Assembly (NCBI GenBank): GCA_022758935.1
Contig: JAEMQG010000035.1
Coordinates: forward strand, 1 to 25,718
Direction of reading: 5' to 3'
From: Candidatus Nitrosopumilus sp.
GTDB lineage: Archaea; Thermoproteota; Nitrososphaeria; Nitrososphaerales; Nitrosopumilaceae
DNA: 25,718 nt
Positions 1 to 6,588 of the stretch are shown here, piece after piece. The translations under genes and the position numbers were made by a program. The stretch's first letter is position 1. Each line of letters starts with the position of its first letter. Below the pieces are notes generated by a model. The model was not told where the DNA came from. It was given only the letters and a program-made list of their open reading frames with translations, and did no database searches.

Positions 1-2064
1 CCATGTTGCACGTCCAGCTGTTTGACCTCTCATTGCTTCTGAAAGTGTAAATGTTTCAGATGCTGGGATTTCACCAAAAATAATGCTAGAAGCTCCTTTT
101 TGTGACATATCAAGTACCTTCCCACGCTTTCCAGATAATACAGTAGCAACATTTCCAACTAGATCAGTTGGAACTCTAACTTCAATTGCAAGCATTGGTT
201 CAAGAATTGTAGTTCCGGCAGTTAAAAGCGCACCCATGCAAGCACGTCTAGAAGCAGGGCCCAGTTGAGATAGACCCCTATGAGCAGTATCCTCATGAGG
301 AACAAAGTGAGTAAAAGTAAATTTACAATCTCTCATTTGTTCTTTGCATAAAGGACCTTCTTTCATAACTTCCTCAAATCCAGAATTAATAGAGTCAGTT
401 GATTCTTGAATAAATTGAACACCTTTTGTTCCATTAATCATTACATTTCCGCGTGGATCCAATCTCATAATCCTCTTTATAGTATCAGTGTCCCAACCTG
501 CACCTTTTAGTAGATCCGATACTACTTTCTTGTCTTTCATGTCGCTGACTTCACCAGTTCTAAGCATATGTGCAATTGCAGGTTCTAATGGTTCCACTTT
601 CATGAAAATTTTATTGTGTCTATTTGGAGATTTTGACATGATTGGGTCACATGCGCCTTTAACAGTTTCTCTGTAATTGATTAGTGGTTCAGATGTAATA
701 ATTTCTAATTTGGTGTCTTGTATGCGGTGAGTAGCCACATCAAGATGAAGCACTCCCATTCCGGCAACAAGCGTTTCACCTGTTTCTTCATCGATTTTTA
801 CTACAAGATTAGGATCTTCAATTGTTAGTTGTTTGAGAACCTCGACAAGTTTGGGCAAATCCTTTGGATGTTTTGGTTCAATTGCGATTTGAACAACAGG
901 TTCTGAAACATATTTGACTCCCTCAAACATTGGTATTCCTTTAATAGATGAAATTGTATTGCCTGCTCTAGCTTCAGTTAATCCCAACAATGCAGGGATA
1001 TTTCCAGCACCTAGTTCGCCAACTTGTTCTCTTTGGTTACCCATGAAAAAATTTACTGATTGAACTCTACCTTCTCGTTTTGAATCTATAATGTTAATTG
1101 TTTGTCCATCCTTTATTGTTCCTGAAAATAATCTGCCAATTGCAACAGGACCAGCAGCTGGATCTAACACCATGTTAACTACCATCATAATTGTTGGCCC
1201 GTCATCACTGCCTGAGAAAAGTTCTTTTCCTATATCCGATTCAAGATCTCCTTTCCAAATTTGTGGAATTCTGTATTTTTGAGCAACATTAGGTGGCGGA
1301 ACATGTTTAACTACCATTCCCAATACGGCGTCAGCTAATGGAGCTCTTGCTACCAACTCATCAACTTTTTCATTTTTATATGCATCAATAACATCTTTGA
1401 ATGTAATACCCTTTTCTTTCATAGTATCTACGTTAAATGCCCACTTGTCTTTAGCAGATCCAAATGTGACACTGGCATCTTGGATTGATACTTTCCATTT
1501 GTCCTTGTATTCAGGTTCGGCATAAGTCTCAACTAATTGGTTAAAGCTGGACACTACACCAGCAAGTGTTTCTTGCATTTTTTCTGGGGTTAACCGAAGT
1601 TCTTTGATTAATCTGTCTACTTTATTGATAAAGAGAACTGGTCTAACTCTTTCTTCCAGTGCCATTCGAGTTACAGTTTCAGTTTGTGTCATGATTCCTT
1701 CAACGGCATCACAAACAACCGTTGCACCGTCAATTGCTCTAAGGCTTCGAATCACCCTTCCACTAAAATCAACGTGTCCAGGTGTATCAATCATGTTAAT
1801 GACGTATTCTTTGTCTTTTTGTGTAAAATGTAATGTGACGTTTGCTTGATAAATTGTAATTCCCCTTGCCTGCTCTTCTTTATCAAAATCCATCGCTAAT
1901 GCTTTTCCAGCAGCAGATGGAGCAATAATTCCCGAAGCTGCTAAAAGACTATCACTCATAGTCGTTTTTCCGTGATCAACATGTGCAATCACACTAAAGT
2001 TACGAATTTGTTCTTTATTTTTTATAATCTTTAGCACTTCAATTGTGGACTTGAATTTTGCCAT
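1..2064 (-). CDS. fusA: Translation elongation factor 2 (EF-2), 3' end truncated by window
   Basis: Archaeal EF-2, the GTPase that drives ribosomal translocation. The minus strand reads open from the ATG at 2064 to base 1, giving 688 residues; archaeal EF-2 is usually about 730, so roughly the last 40 residues lie outside the window. Visible motifs are the P-loop AHVDHGKTT (27-35), switch I RGITI near 67, DTPGH (93-97) and NKVD (147-150). Domain IV carries HEDTAHRG; the histidine of HRG (about residue 595) is the position modified to diphthamide in archaea and eukaryotes. A TATA-like AGATTTAATAG centred near 2092 is 28 nt upstream, fitting a leaderless transcript. It follows the SIS-domain gene by 48 nt on the same strand but appears to have its own promoter. 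Identification is very safe. Confidence 0.98.
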   Translation of the reverse strand, partial: MAKFKSTIEVLKIIKNKEQIRNFSVIAHVDHGKTTMSDSLLAASGIIAPSAAGKALAMDFDKEEQARGITIYQANVTLHFTQKDKEYVINMIDTPGHVDFSGRVIRSLRAIDGATVVCDAVEGIMTQTETVTRMALEERVRPVLFINKVDRLIKELRLTPEKMQETLAGVVSSFNQLVETYAEPEYKDKWKVSIQDASVTFGSAKDKWAFNVDTMKEKGITFKDVIDAYKNEKVDELVARAPLADAVLGMVVKHVPPPNVAQKYRIPQIWKGDLESDIGKELFSGSDDGPTIMMVVNMVLDPAAGPVAIGRLFSGTIKDGQTINIIDSKREGRVQSVNFFMGNQREQVGELGAGNIPALLGLTEARAGNTISSIKGIPMFEGVKYVSEPVVQIAIEPKHPKDLPKLVEVLKQLTIEDPNLVVKIDEETGETLVAGMGVLHLDVATHRIQDTKLEIITSEPLINYRETVKGACDPIMSKSPNRHNKIFMKVEPLEPAIAHMLRTGEVSDMKDKKVVSDLLKGAGWDTDTIKRIMRLDPRGNVMINGTKGVQFIQESTDSINSGFEEVMKEGPLCKEQMRDCKFTFTHFVPHEDTAHRGLSQLGPASRRACMGALLTAGTTILEPMLAIEVRVPTDLVGNVATVLSGKRGKVLDMSQKGASSIIFGEIPASETFTLSEAMRGQTAGRATW

Positions 2065-2112
2065 ATTCGCAAATCCAATTATTCAGCTATTAAATCTTAT
2101 GAGAAAATTAGA

Positions 2113-3045
2113 TCAGTAGATCATTTCATTACTTACACCTCGAAGTCGTTTTGCCAAAATAAAATGACAATCTTTTTTTTGTCTTTTTTTTGCCTCAAAA
2201 AGTGAGAGTAATTGAGAATAGTACACGTAATAGAGTAATTGTGAAATTTTATTTTTTGATTTAATTTGTGGATGAATAACATTTAATCCAATACCTTTCA
2301 AATTTTTTACCAGTTTCTTGTTGTGCGAATTTTTTTCTTCAAAAATTATTACTGTGTCGCCTTTTTTTGTAGAAAACAATTCCATGTGAGTGAATTGTTC
2401 TATTCTTTCAAAATGAGCATTATAACCAAGAAGTTCATAGATTTTTGCTGCACAGTACATTGCAATTGGAAATGTATGCATATTTCCCAAGACAAAAACT
2501 CTTTTTCCTAGCGCTGTTTTTTTTGCGTCAGTAAACGCTTTTCTGAAAATTCCAGAATCTTTTGAAATAGAAAAGTGTCTTACTAGAGATATACAAGTCA
2601 AAGCGCTTTCCAAGAAGCTTATGCTTCCTGCCGTAAACACATCTGAATTTGGAAATTTTAAAATAATTGACTCAGTACACGCGTTTACTAGTTTGCTTTT
2701 TGAGTTTGATGTAATAGCGGTTGATTTTTTTGTTATTTTCGCAACTTTGATATTTGAAATTGTATTTCCAGATATTGAAACAAAATAGACTGTCTTGTTT
2801 TTTAAAATAGATTTGTTTTTTAGTAAATCAAGTGGATCAATTGATTTTACTAGATAATTTGAAAAAACTTCTGCCAACATTGCAGATACTAAAGAGTCCC
2901 CACTTCCAGTAAATATTGTGTTTTTTTGTGTTGCACGAGAAAGAGGTTTTTGTGTTTGGAATTTATTTAAAAATTTAGGTTGAATGAAAATATCTCGCTC
3001 ATATGCTTCCAGAGTTCTCATAAAAAGCATAGAAAAGCCACACAT
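2113..3045 (-). CDS. SIS-domain sugar-phosphate isomerase-like protein (PGI/PMI type)
   Basis: About 310 residues with two SIS-type (sugar isomerase) folds. FTGSGDS followed by YFVSISGNT is the typical phosphosugar-binding pattern of the first SIS domain, and a second half with RVFVLGN and FERIEQFTHMEL resembles the C-terminal part of bifunctional phosphoglucose/phosphomannose isomerases. Such enzymes interconvert glucose-6-, mannose-6- and fructose-6-phosphate; substrate is not decidable here. The frame is open upstream to 3201, but that would overlap mqnD on the other strand, so an internal start is needed. The ATG at 3045 is chosen because the TATATAAAA box at 3072-3080 lies about 31 nt upstream; ATG codons at 3030 and 3021 (MRTLEAYERD) are good alternatives. 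EF-2 follows on the same strand. Confidence 0.8.
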   Translation of the reverse strand: MCGFSMLFMRTLEAYERDIFIQPKFLNKFQTQKPLSRATQKNTIFTGSGDSLVSAMLAEVFSNYLVKSIDPLDLLKNKSILKNKTVYFVSISGNTISNIKVAKITKKSTAITSNSKSKLVNACTESIILKFPNSDVFTAGSISFLESALTCISLVRHFSISKDSGIFRKAFTDAKKTALGKRVFVLGNMHTFPIAMYCAAKIYELLGYNAHFERIEQFTHMELFSTKKGDTVIIFEEKNSHNKKLVKNLKGIGLNVIHPQIKSKNKISQLLYYVYYSQLLSLFEAKKRQKKDCHFILAKRLRGVSNEMIY

Positions 3046-3067
3046 ATTAGAAAAACGGTTTAGTTTT

Positions 3068-3085
3068 TGATTTTTATATAGAATA
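3068..3085. promoter_or_regulatory. Shared divergent TATA region for mqnD and the SIS gene
   Basis: The sequence TTTTTATATAG at 3070-3081 is a TATA box readable on both strands. On the plus strand its centre is about 25 nt before the GTG of mqnD (3100), which implies a leaderless mqnD mRNA. On the minus strand TATATAAAA is about 31 nt before the ATG at 3045, giving a leader of only a few bases. The two start codons are only 54 nt apart, so the two transcripts must compete for or share one promoter region. Confidence 0.6.
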
Positions 3086-3099
3086 TTAAGAATGGATAT

Positions 3100-3927
3100 G
3101 TGGAAATTTCTGTAGGGCACACTCCTGATTCTGATGATGCATTCATGTTTTATGGGATGTTTACAGGGAAAATAAAATCCCCAGATTTTACCGTAAATCA
3201 TGTGATTGAAGATATTGAAAAATTAAACAGAAAAGCAACAAATCCCGAACTAGATGTTACTGCAGTGTCGGTTCATGCTTGTGCTTACATTCCTGGATAT
3301 ACTATTTTGAGAAGTGGTGGAAGTTTTGGAATAGGATACGGTCCGATCGTTACTGGGGGGAAACAAATGACAATTGATGAAATTAAAAAAGGGACAATTG
3401 CCATACCGGGAAAAATGACCTCAGCATTTTTGCTACTTCAGTTAATGATAGGAAAGTTTGATTATGTTGAAATGAATTTCAGCGATATTCCCGAGGCCGT
3501 AAGAAATGGCAAGGTAGACGCAGGTCTGGTCATTCATGAAACACAGTTATCATATGAGCAAGAAGGAAACGTCAAGATTTTAGATGTTGGTGAATGGTGG
3601 GATAAAAAAACAAATGGATTGCCAGTGCCATTAGGAATCAATGTCATGAAAACAAGCCTCGGAATGAGTACAATTCATAAATTTGATCAGTACCTACAGG
3701 CATCAATAGAATATGGACTAGAGCACATTGACGACGCAATAAATTATGCAATGCAGTACAGCCGAGGAAAACCACGGACATTGATTGAAAAATTTGTGAA
3801 AATGTATGTTAATAAAATTACTGTAAATATGGGAGATGTTGGTGAAGAGGCTATTAAAAGACTTTTTGAGATGGCAAAAGAAAAAAAACTAGTGCCAGAC
3901 TTTACACTTAACATTGCCATCAAGTAA
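3100..3927 (+). CDS. mqnD: 1,4-dihydroxy-6-naphthoate synthase (MqnD), futalosine menaquinone pathway
   Basis: MqnD converts cyclic dehypoxanthinyl futalosine to 1,4-dihydroxy-6-naphthoate in the futalosine route to menaquinone. The 275-residue length is normal. The N-terminus has the family signature HTPDSDDAFMFYGM (residues 7-20). VSVHACAYI (57-65), RSGGSFGIGYGPIV (71-84) and LVIHETQLSY (143-152) follow; His146 aligns with the catalytic histidine known from Thermus MqnD. Fold: periplasmic-binding-protein-like. Start is GTG at 3100; the two ATGs just upstream (3092, 3098) are out of frame, and the TATA box at -25 supports GTG. mqnE is about 8 kb away in the same window; the genes are not an operon. 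A 96-residue protein follows after 27 nt. Confidence 0.9.
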   Translation: MEISVGHTPDSDDAFMFYGMFTGKIKSPDFTVNHVIEDIEKLNRKATNPELDVTAVSVHACAYIPGYTILRSGGSFGIGYGPIVTGGKQMTIDEIKKGTIAIPGKMTSAFLLLQLMIGKFDYVEMNFSDIPEAVRNGKVDAGLVIHETQLSYEQEGNVKILDVGEWWDKKTNGLPVPLGINVMKTSLGMSTIHKFDQYLQASIEYGLEHIDDAINYAMQYSRGKPRTLIEKFVKMYVNKITVNMGDVGEEAIKRLFEMAKEKKLVPDFTLNIAIK

Positions 3928-3954
3928 TTATAGTACAGAAATTTTTACAGTTTA

Positions 3955-4245
3955 ATGGGAGATGGAATAGGAGGGCCAGTAATTGGGTGTTTGACAAACA
4001 ATACATTTGAACTCCTAGTAACACACTTTCGTAAAGACAACAAAGAAGAGTACGCCAAAACAGAACGCATAGTTATCGCCAAAATTGACAATCCTGAGGA
4101 ACCTCAATATCAAGAAACGACGCAAAAAGATTTAGAGATGGCATTGAAGGGAAAATTTGTCACATGCAATGTGCAGTTTAGAGATTCTAAAACAGATGTA
4201 CTTGTTTGCAACGTATTTGTTCAAAAACCTCCAGAAGGATTCTAA
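3955..4245 (+). CDS. Conserved-looking hypothetical protein (96 aa)
   Basis: I do not recognise this family. The protein is 96 residues, soluble, with no signal peptide or membrane segment. It begins MGDGIGGPVIGCLTNN and is rich in beta-forming residues in the middle (FELLVTHFRK, ERIVIAKI, LVCNVFVQK), suggesting a small beta-rich fold. Two cysteines (in VTCNV and LVCNV) are close but do not form a clear metal site. It starts 27 nt after mqnD in the same direction. AATTATAGTA around 3927-3936 could serve as a separate TATA box about 23 nt upstream, so it may be transcribed alone or read through from mqnD. The clean ATG and sensible composition make it a likely real gene. Confidence 0.75.
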   Translation: MGDGIGGPVIGCLTNNTFELLVTHFRKDNKEEYAKTERIVIAKIDNPEEPQYQETTQKDLEMALKGKFVTCNVQFRDSKTDVLVCNVFVQKPPEGF

Positions 4246-4260
4246 ATTTATTTTCTAATT

Positions 4261-4332
4261 GTAACACTTAGTAATATCTTAGAAATATCTTAGTTACAAA
4301 TTTTTAATTGTCTACAAATACAATAATATCTT
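4261..4332 (+). promoter_or_regulatory. Upstream repeats (AATATCTTAG tandem pair) before the 4343 gene
   Basis: Two copies of AATATCTTAG sit in tandem at 4273-4282 and 4284-4293, i.e. one DNA turn (11 bp) apart. They are framed by an inverted GTAAC (4261-4265) and GTTAC (4293-4297). A partial third copy, AATATCTT, is at 4325-4332. TACAAATAC near 4312-4321 is the probable TATA box, 26 nt before the ATG at 4343. Tandem repeats one helical turn apart immediately upstream of a TATA box look like a regulator binding site. That role is an inference. Confidence 0.4.
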
Positions 4333-4342
4333 TTGCAATGCA

Positions 4343-4762
4343 ATGAACAAGACAATACTAATGATAGTACTAGGAGCTGTAATTACGACAGGAATTGTCG
4401 TATTAATGACATCCCAAAGCGCAATCGCTGCTTCCCCGCAATCTCGCCTTGCGGCAGTACAGCTAAGAGACACTAGTTACTTCTATCATGGATTAGCCAA
4501 TGCCAAATGTGATTTTGCCTTCCATAGTAGTAGTCTGGACAGGAACATCTCAACGACCACCAATAACAAGGGTGTGTCAAAGGCCGAAACATTACCAGGT
4601 GAAACTTCCTTTGATGTCATTTGCAGCAAGCTGGGATATGTCACAAATAGTACTGCATTACCTCTTAGCCTACCAGTGAAGAGTGGCGGAACAACTACGG
4701 CGGAATTAAGCCTGAAATGTATTGGTCCAAGTTATGCTCCAACCTACACATGCCCTCCATAA
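4343..4762 (+). CDS. Secreted or membrane-anchored protein of unknown function (139 aa)
   Basis: A 139-residue exported protein. Residues 1-3 (MNK) precede a hydrophobic segment (about 4-29, ILMIVLGAVITTGIVVL) ending in ...AIAAS, a typical signal peptide with possible cleavage after AIA/A. The mature part is Ser/Thr-rich with four cysteines (in NAKCDF, VICSK, LKCIG, TYTCPP), which could form two disulfides outside the cell. The pattern (ETSFDVICSKLGYV, PVKSGGTTTAEL) hints at a beta-sandwich or carboxypeptidase-regulatory-like domain, but no family is certain. TATA box at about -26 and the tandem repeats upstream suggest a regulated single gene. A hairpin plus T8 follows at 4763-4798. Confidence 0.8.
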   Translation: MNKTILMIVLGAVITTGIVVLMTSQSAIAASPQSRLAAVQLRDTSYFYHGLANAKCDFAFHSSSLDRNISTTTNNKGVSKAETLPGETSFDVICSKLGYVTNSTALPLSLPVKSGGTTTAELSLKCIGPSYAPTYTCPP

Positions 4763-4799
4763 ATCTGAGATCAGATAACCCATAAACCTCTTTTTTTTA
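4763..4799 (+). terminator. Hairpin plus T8 terminator after the secreted protein gene
   Basis: Immediately after the stop codon, ATCTGA (4763-4768) and TCAGAT (4771-4776) form a short inverted repeat, and T8 follows at 4791-4798. Archaeal RNA polymerase terminates mainly at U-runs, so the T8 is the functional part; the hairpin may be incidental. Confidence 0.5.
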
Positions 4800-4803
4800 T
4801 TTT

Positions 4804-4823
4804 CTAAATCCTTAAGTTCATTA
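4804..4823 (+). promoter_or_regulatory. CCTTAAGTTC promoter motif, copy 1
   Basis: The 20 bp at 4804-4823 match 20611-20630 at 18 of 20 positions (core CCTTAAGTTC). In both cases the motif begins exactly 39 nt before a microprotein start codon (TTG 4843, ATG 20650). The TTAAGTT core sits at the TATA position, about 28 nt upstream. A shorter version, ACTTAAGTT, precedes the DUF333-type gene at 5066-5074. Confidence 0.5.
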
Positions 4824-4842
4824 TTCTTGTAAAAATCTGTAA

Positions 4843-4917
4843 TTGGAAGAAATTGAAGAATATCGTGAAGAAATGATTATGCAAAAAGAAGAATATGAAA
4901 AATGGAAAAAGAAATAA
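4843..4917 (+). CDS. Charged 24-residue microprotein
   Basis: A 24-codon ORF starting with TTG. Apart from a few residues it consists of Glu, Lys and aromatic positions (EEIEEYREEM, QKEEYEKWKKK), so a single amphipathic, coiled-coil-like helix is expected. Function unknown. The evidence that it is a gene is mainly its promoter: the 20 bp motif upstream recurs at 20611 at exactly the same distance from another microprotein start. It is too short to be sure from coding statistics alone. Confidence 0.45.
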   Translation: MEEIEEYREEMIMQKEEYEKWKKK

Positions 4918-4932
4918 GGTGACTCTGATCTT

Positions 4933-5071
4933 ATGTTAATGAAAAAGATGACAAGGAAGGCGATAGTTTCTAAACTATTTTTTATTTCCTAACAAAGAAC
5001 ATACGATATGGGTAGAAAATCATGAAGCCCTAAAAATAATGACCCGTAAATATGATCAGTGTAAAACTTAA
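4933..5071 (+). pseudogene. Possible small gene with a frameshift in a T6 run
   Basis: From the ATG at 4933 (or 4939) one frame reads MKKMTRKAIVSKLF and stops at 4985-4995. In another frame the same stretch continues as NKEHTIWVENHEALKIM and then TRKYDQCKT, ending at the TAA 5069-5071. Removing one T from the T6 run at 4978-4983 joins the two into about 45 sensible residues. AAATAAGG near 4914 could be the TATA box for ATG 4939. The alternative reading is that ATAGTTT/AAACTAT (4963-4978) followed by the T run is just a terminator for the 4843 gene. Protein family unknown. Confidence 0.25.
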
Positions 5072-5095
5072 GTTTAAACAAACTTTAAAGAGTTA

Positions 5096-5374
5096 TTGTC
5101 AGGCAGAAAGAAAATTTTAGTTGTAGGAATTATAGGTGGTATTTTGGTAATCATTGTAGTTTCCATGTTGTTTATACCTGTCATGAAGATGGTAGATACA
5201 GATCTTGGAAATCACGCCTCAAAATATTGTCTTGAGCATGGTGGTTCGTCCATTTTGAAAACACTTACAGCAATAAATGGCAGTGAAATTCAAGAGGGGA
5301 TTTGTGAATTTCCGGATGGTTCACAATGTGAAGAATTGGAATATTTTCGAGGGGAATGTAACCCAGGATCATAG
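5096..5374 (+). CDS. Membrane-anchored DUF333-like (hemolysin-family) protein
   Basis: A 92-residue protein with a basic N-terminus (SGRKK), one hydrophobic helix (about 6-30), and an extracytoplasmic domain. The domain HASKYCLEHGG ... ICEFPDGSQCEELEYFRGEC matches the DUF333 pattern seen in small bacterial lipoproteins annotated as putative hemolysins (N/HPAxxYCxxxGG ... CxFPDGxxCxEWxxFRGxC), with four cysteines probably forming disulfides. True haemolytic activity is not implied; the biochemical role of DUF333 is unknown. Start is TTG at 5096; ACTTAAGTT (5066-5074) lies at the TATA position 25 nt upstream, so the mRNA is probably leaderless. Confidence 0.8.
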   Translation: MSGRKKILVVGIIGGILVIIVVSMLFIPVMKMVDTDLGNHASKYCLEHGGSSILKTLTAINGSEIQEGICEFPDGSQCEELEYFRGECNPGS

Positions 5375-5479
5375 TTTCATAATGGCATTTATCAGTTAAC
5401 TAAATTGCATTCCAATCTCTTTTTGATTTCATTGTAACCCATACATTTAATCTAAAATCAACCTAGTTTTTATTACGCA

Positions 5480-5590
5480 GATTACCGTTGCATTATCTGT
5501 AACACCATATTAAAGTCAACTAGAAAATTAGAGATTCACTTGCAAATAGAGTACAAAAGAGGGCAGGAACTTTTCTTAGATGGGGAATAA
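5480..5590 (+). pseudogene. Remnant of a C2H2 zinc-finger microprotein, no start codon
   Basis: The frame ending at TAA 5588-5590 reads DYRCIICNTILKSTRKLEIH, then LQIEYKRGQELFLDGE. This is C-x2-C-x12-H-x4-Y, exactly the spacing of the intact C2H2 protein at 11458-11631 (C-x2-C-x12-H-x4-H), with a similar KL..H..IE. core. The last ligand is Tyr (TAC, 5552-5554), one base from His (CAC). There is no ATG, GTG or TTG in frame between the upstream stop (5453-5455) and the zinc-binding cysteines. I read it as a decayed zinc-finger gene; a non-canonical start or a frameshift further upstream is possible. Confidence 0.4.
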
Positions 5591-5658
5591 ACACCATAAG
5601 AATTTTTTTTCTTTTCAATAAAAACAGGAGTATAAGTGAAATAGAAAAAGATCCGTTA

Positions 5659-5676
5659 CCACTGCGTCGGCAGTGG
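5659..5676. terminator. GC-rich 7-bp stem-loop, possible terminator of the DUF5679-like gene
   Basis: CCACTGC (5659-5665) and GCAGTGG (5670-5676) form a perfect 7-bp stem with a 4-nt GTCG loop, by far the most GC-rich spot in an AT-rich gap. On the minus strand it lies 45 nt after the stop codon of the zinc protein at 5722 and is followed, about 10 nt on, by a T5 run (5646-5650), so it could end that transcript. It could also be part of a small RNA; nothing tRNA-like surrounds it. Confidence 0.35.
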
Positions 5677-5721
5677 ATTGGACTAAATGGCACCTACTAG
5701 TTTGACTCAACTTGAGAATTT

Positions 5722-5871
5722 CTAGCCTCTGCCAATTCTAAAAATGGCTGTACTGCATTTTGGGCATGTACCTTTTAAGGCAGGTTTGCCATTTTTCATG
5801 GTGTATGGTTTTGCACCTTCAATGTCTCTTTTATCTCGACATTTTACACAATATCCTATTGTCATAAGCAT
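5722..5871 (-). CDS. Small zinc-ribbon protein (DUF5679-like, 49 aa)
   Basis: A 49-residue protein starting MLMTIGYCVKCRDKR and ending CPKCSTAIFRIGRG. Two CxxC knuckles (YCVKC at 8-11, TCPKC at 38-41) about 26 residues apart form a classical zinc ribbon, and KxYTMKNGKPALKGTCPxC is the pattern of the DUF5679 family, which is common as a tiny stand-alone protein in archaea. Molecular role unknown; nucleic-acid or protein binding is the usual guess. The start may be the ATG at 5871 or the ATG at 5865. The opposite strand has a 65-codon open frame over the same bases with no recognisable features, which I regard as a shadow. Confidence 0.8.
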   Translation of the reverse strand: MLMTIGYCVKCRDKRDIEGAKPYTMKNGKPALKGTCPKCSTAIFRIGRG

Positions 5872-6034
5872 ACTACGTATTGGCCCTATTAGCGAGAACT
5901 TGTTAAACTTTTTTCACTATGAGGCAAACAGTAGATCTTAATTTTCCCATCATAAACCTAGTTTTTTGTTTATCATGATATATTTTCATTGATGGTTCTA
6001 TCTCTAATACATTGTAAATCAGACATGAATTGGA

Positions 6035-6457
6035 TTAACTCGTTATTTTCATTGTCACAAATTCCGTTAATGCGTCTGGCTGTACAAAACTTTCCCAAAC
6101 AAAAATCTCCGCGGCGTATACACCGGATACTTTAGGCACCCATGATAACGATGGACTAAATGTTTGGTTAGGATTAAGTGATCCACTTATCCAACCTAGT
6201 GATACAACCGCACCGTATTGATCTTTAACTTGAACAATATATACAAACGTCTGAGCTTTTTCTTGATTATTTTTAATATCTGCTGAAATTTGAACTTGTT
6301 GATTTACATTAACCTGATCTGATATTTCAGCACCGGATGAATTTTGAAGTCGTGAATTTGTAATATCTACTCTTTCTAACGGGGTAAGTGCGAATGTTTG
6401 ATTAATTGAAACTGCAAAAATCAATGTAATTGCAAAAATTTCCAAATCCCGTCTCAT
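6035..6457 (-). CDS. Secreted beta-sandwich-like protein (140 aa)
   Basis: A 140-residue exported protein. MRRDLEIF precedes a hydrophobic stretch ending in QTFA, a signal peptide with likely cleavage after residue 23. The rest is a probable single Ig-like/CARDB-type beta domain: QVNVNQQVQISADIKNNQEK, FVYIVQVKDQYGAVV, SLSWVPKVSGVYAAEIFVWE alternate strand and turn. This type of domain recurs in thaumarchaeal surface proteins where it probably mediates adhesion or packing. TTTATTAAC centred near 6484 is 27 nt upstream of the ATG, supporting a leaderless monocistronic mRNA. Function beyond being extracytoplasmic is unknown. Confidence 0.8.
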   Translation of the reverse strand: MRRDLEIFAITLIFAVSINQTFALTPLERVDITNSRLQNSSGAEISDQVNVNQQVQISADIKNNQEKAQTFVYIVQVKDQYGAVVSLGWISGSLNPNQTFSPSLSWVPKVSGVYAAEIFVWESFVQPDALTEFVTMKITS

Positions 6458-6588
6458 TATAATTATGTGGTTTTTTTTTGTTAATAAAGCGTTTCTACAC
6501 TCAATTTTGATTCATAGGGAATTAAAATTAATTAAAATATAACTAAAAATAATGTGAGCTAAACGAAAAAGAACTTTTCATTTTTGGT

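Noticed and set aside
83..1849. Several plus-strand open frames of 60-80 codons
   Set aside because: They run antisense to EF-2, whose motifs are unmistakable, and show no domain or promoter.
5744..5941. Plus-strand 65-codon frame
   Set aside because: The opposite strand encodes a clear two-knuckle zinc ribbon; the plus frame places its residues at random.
5948..5993. Possible 16-codon leaderless ORF on the minus strand (from ATG 5953)
   Set aside because: A TATA-like element exists about 26 nt upstream, but 16 codons cannot be distinguished from chance.
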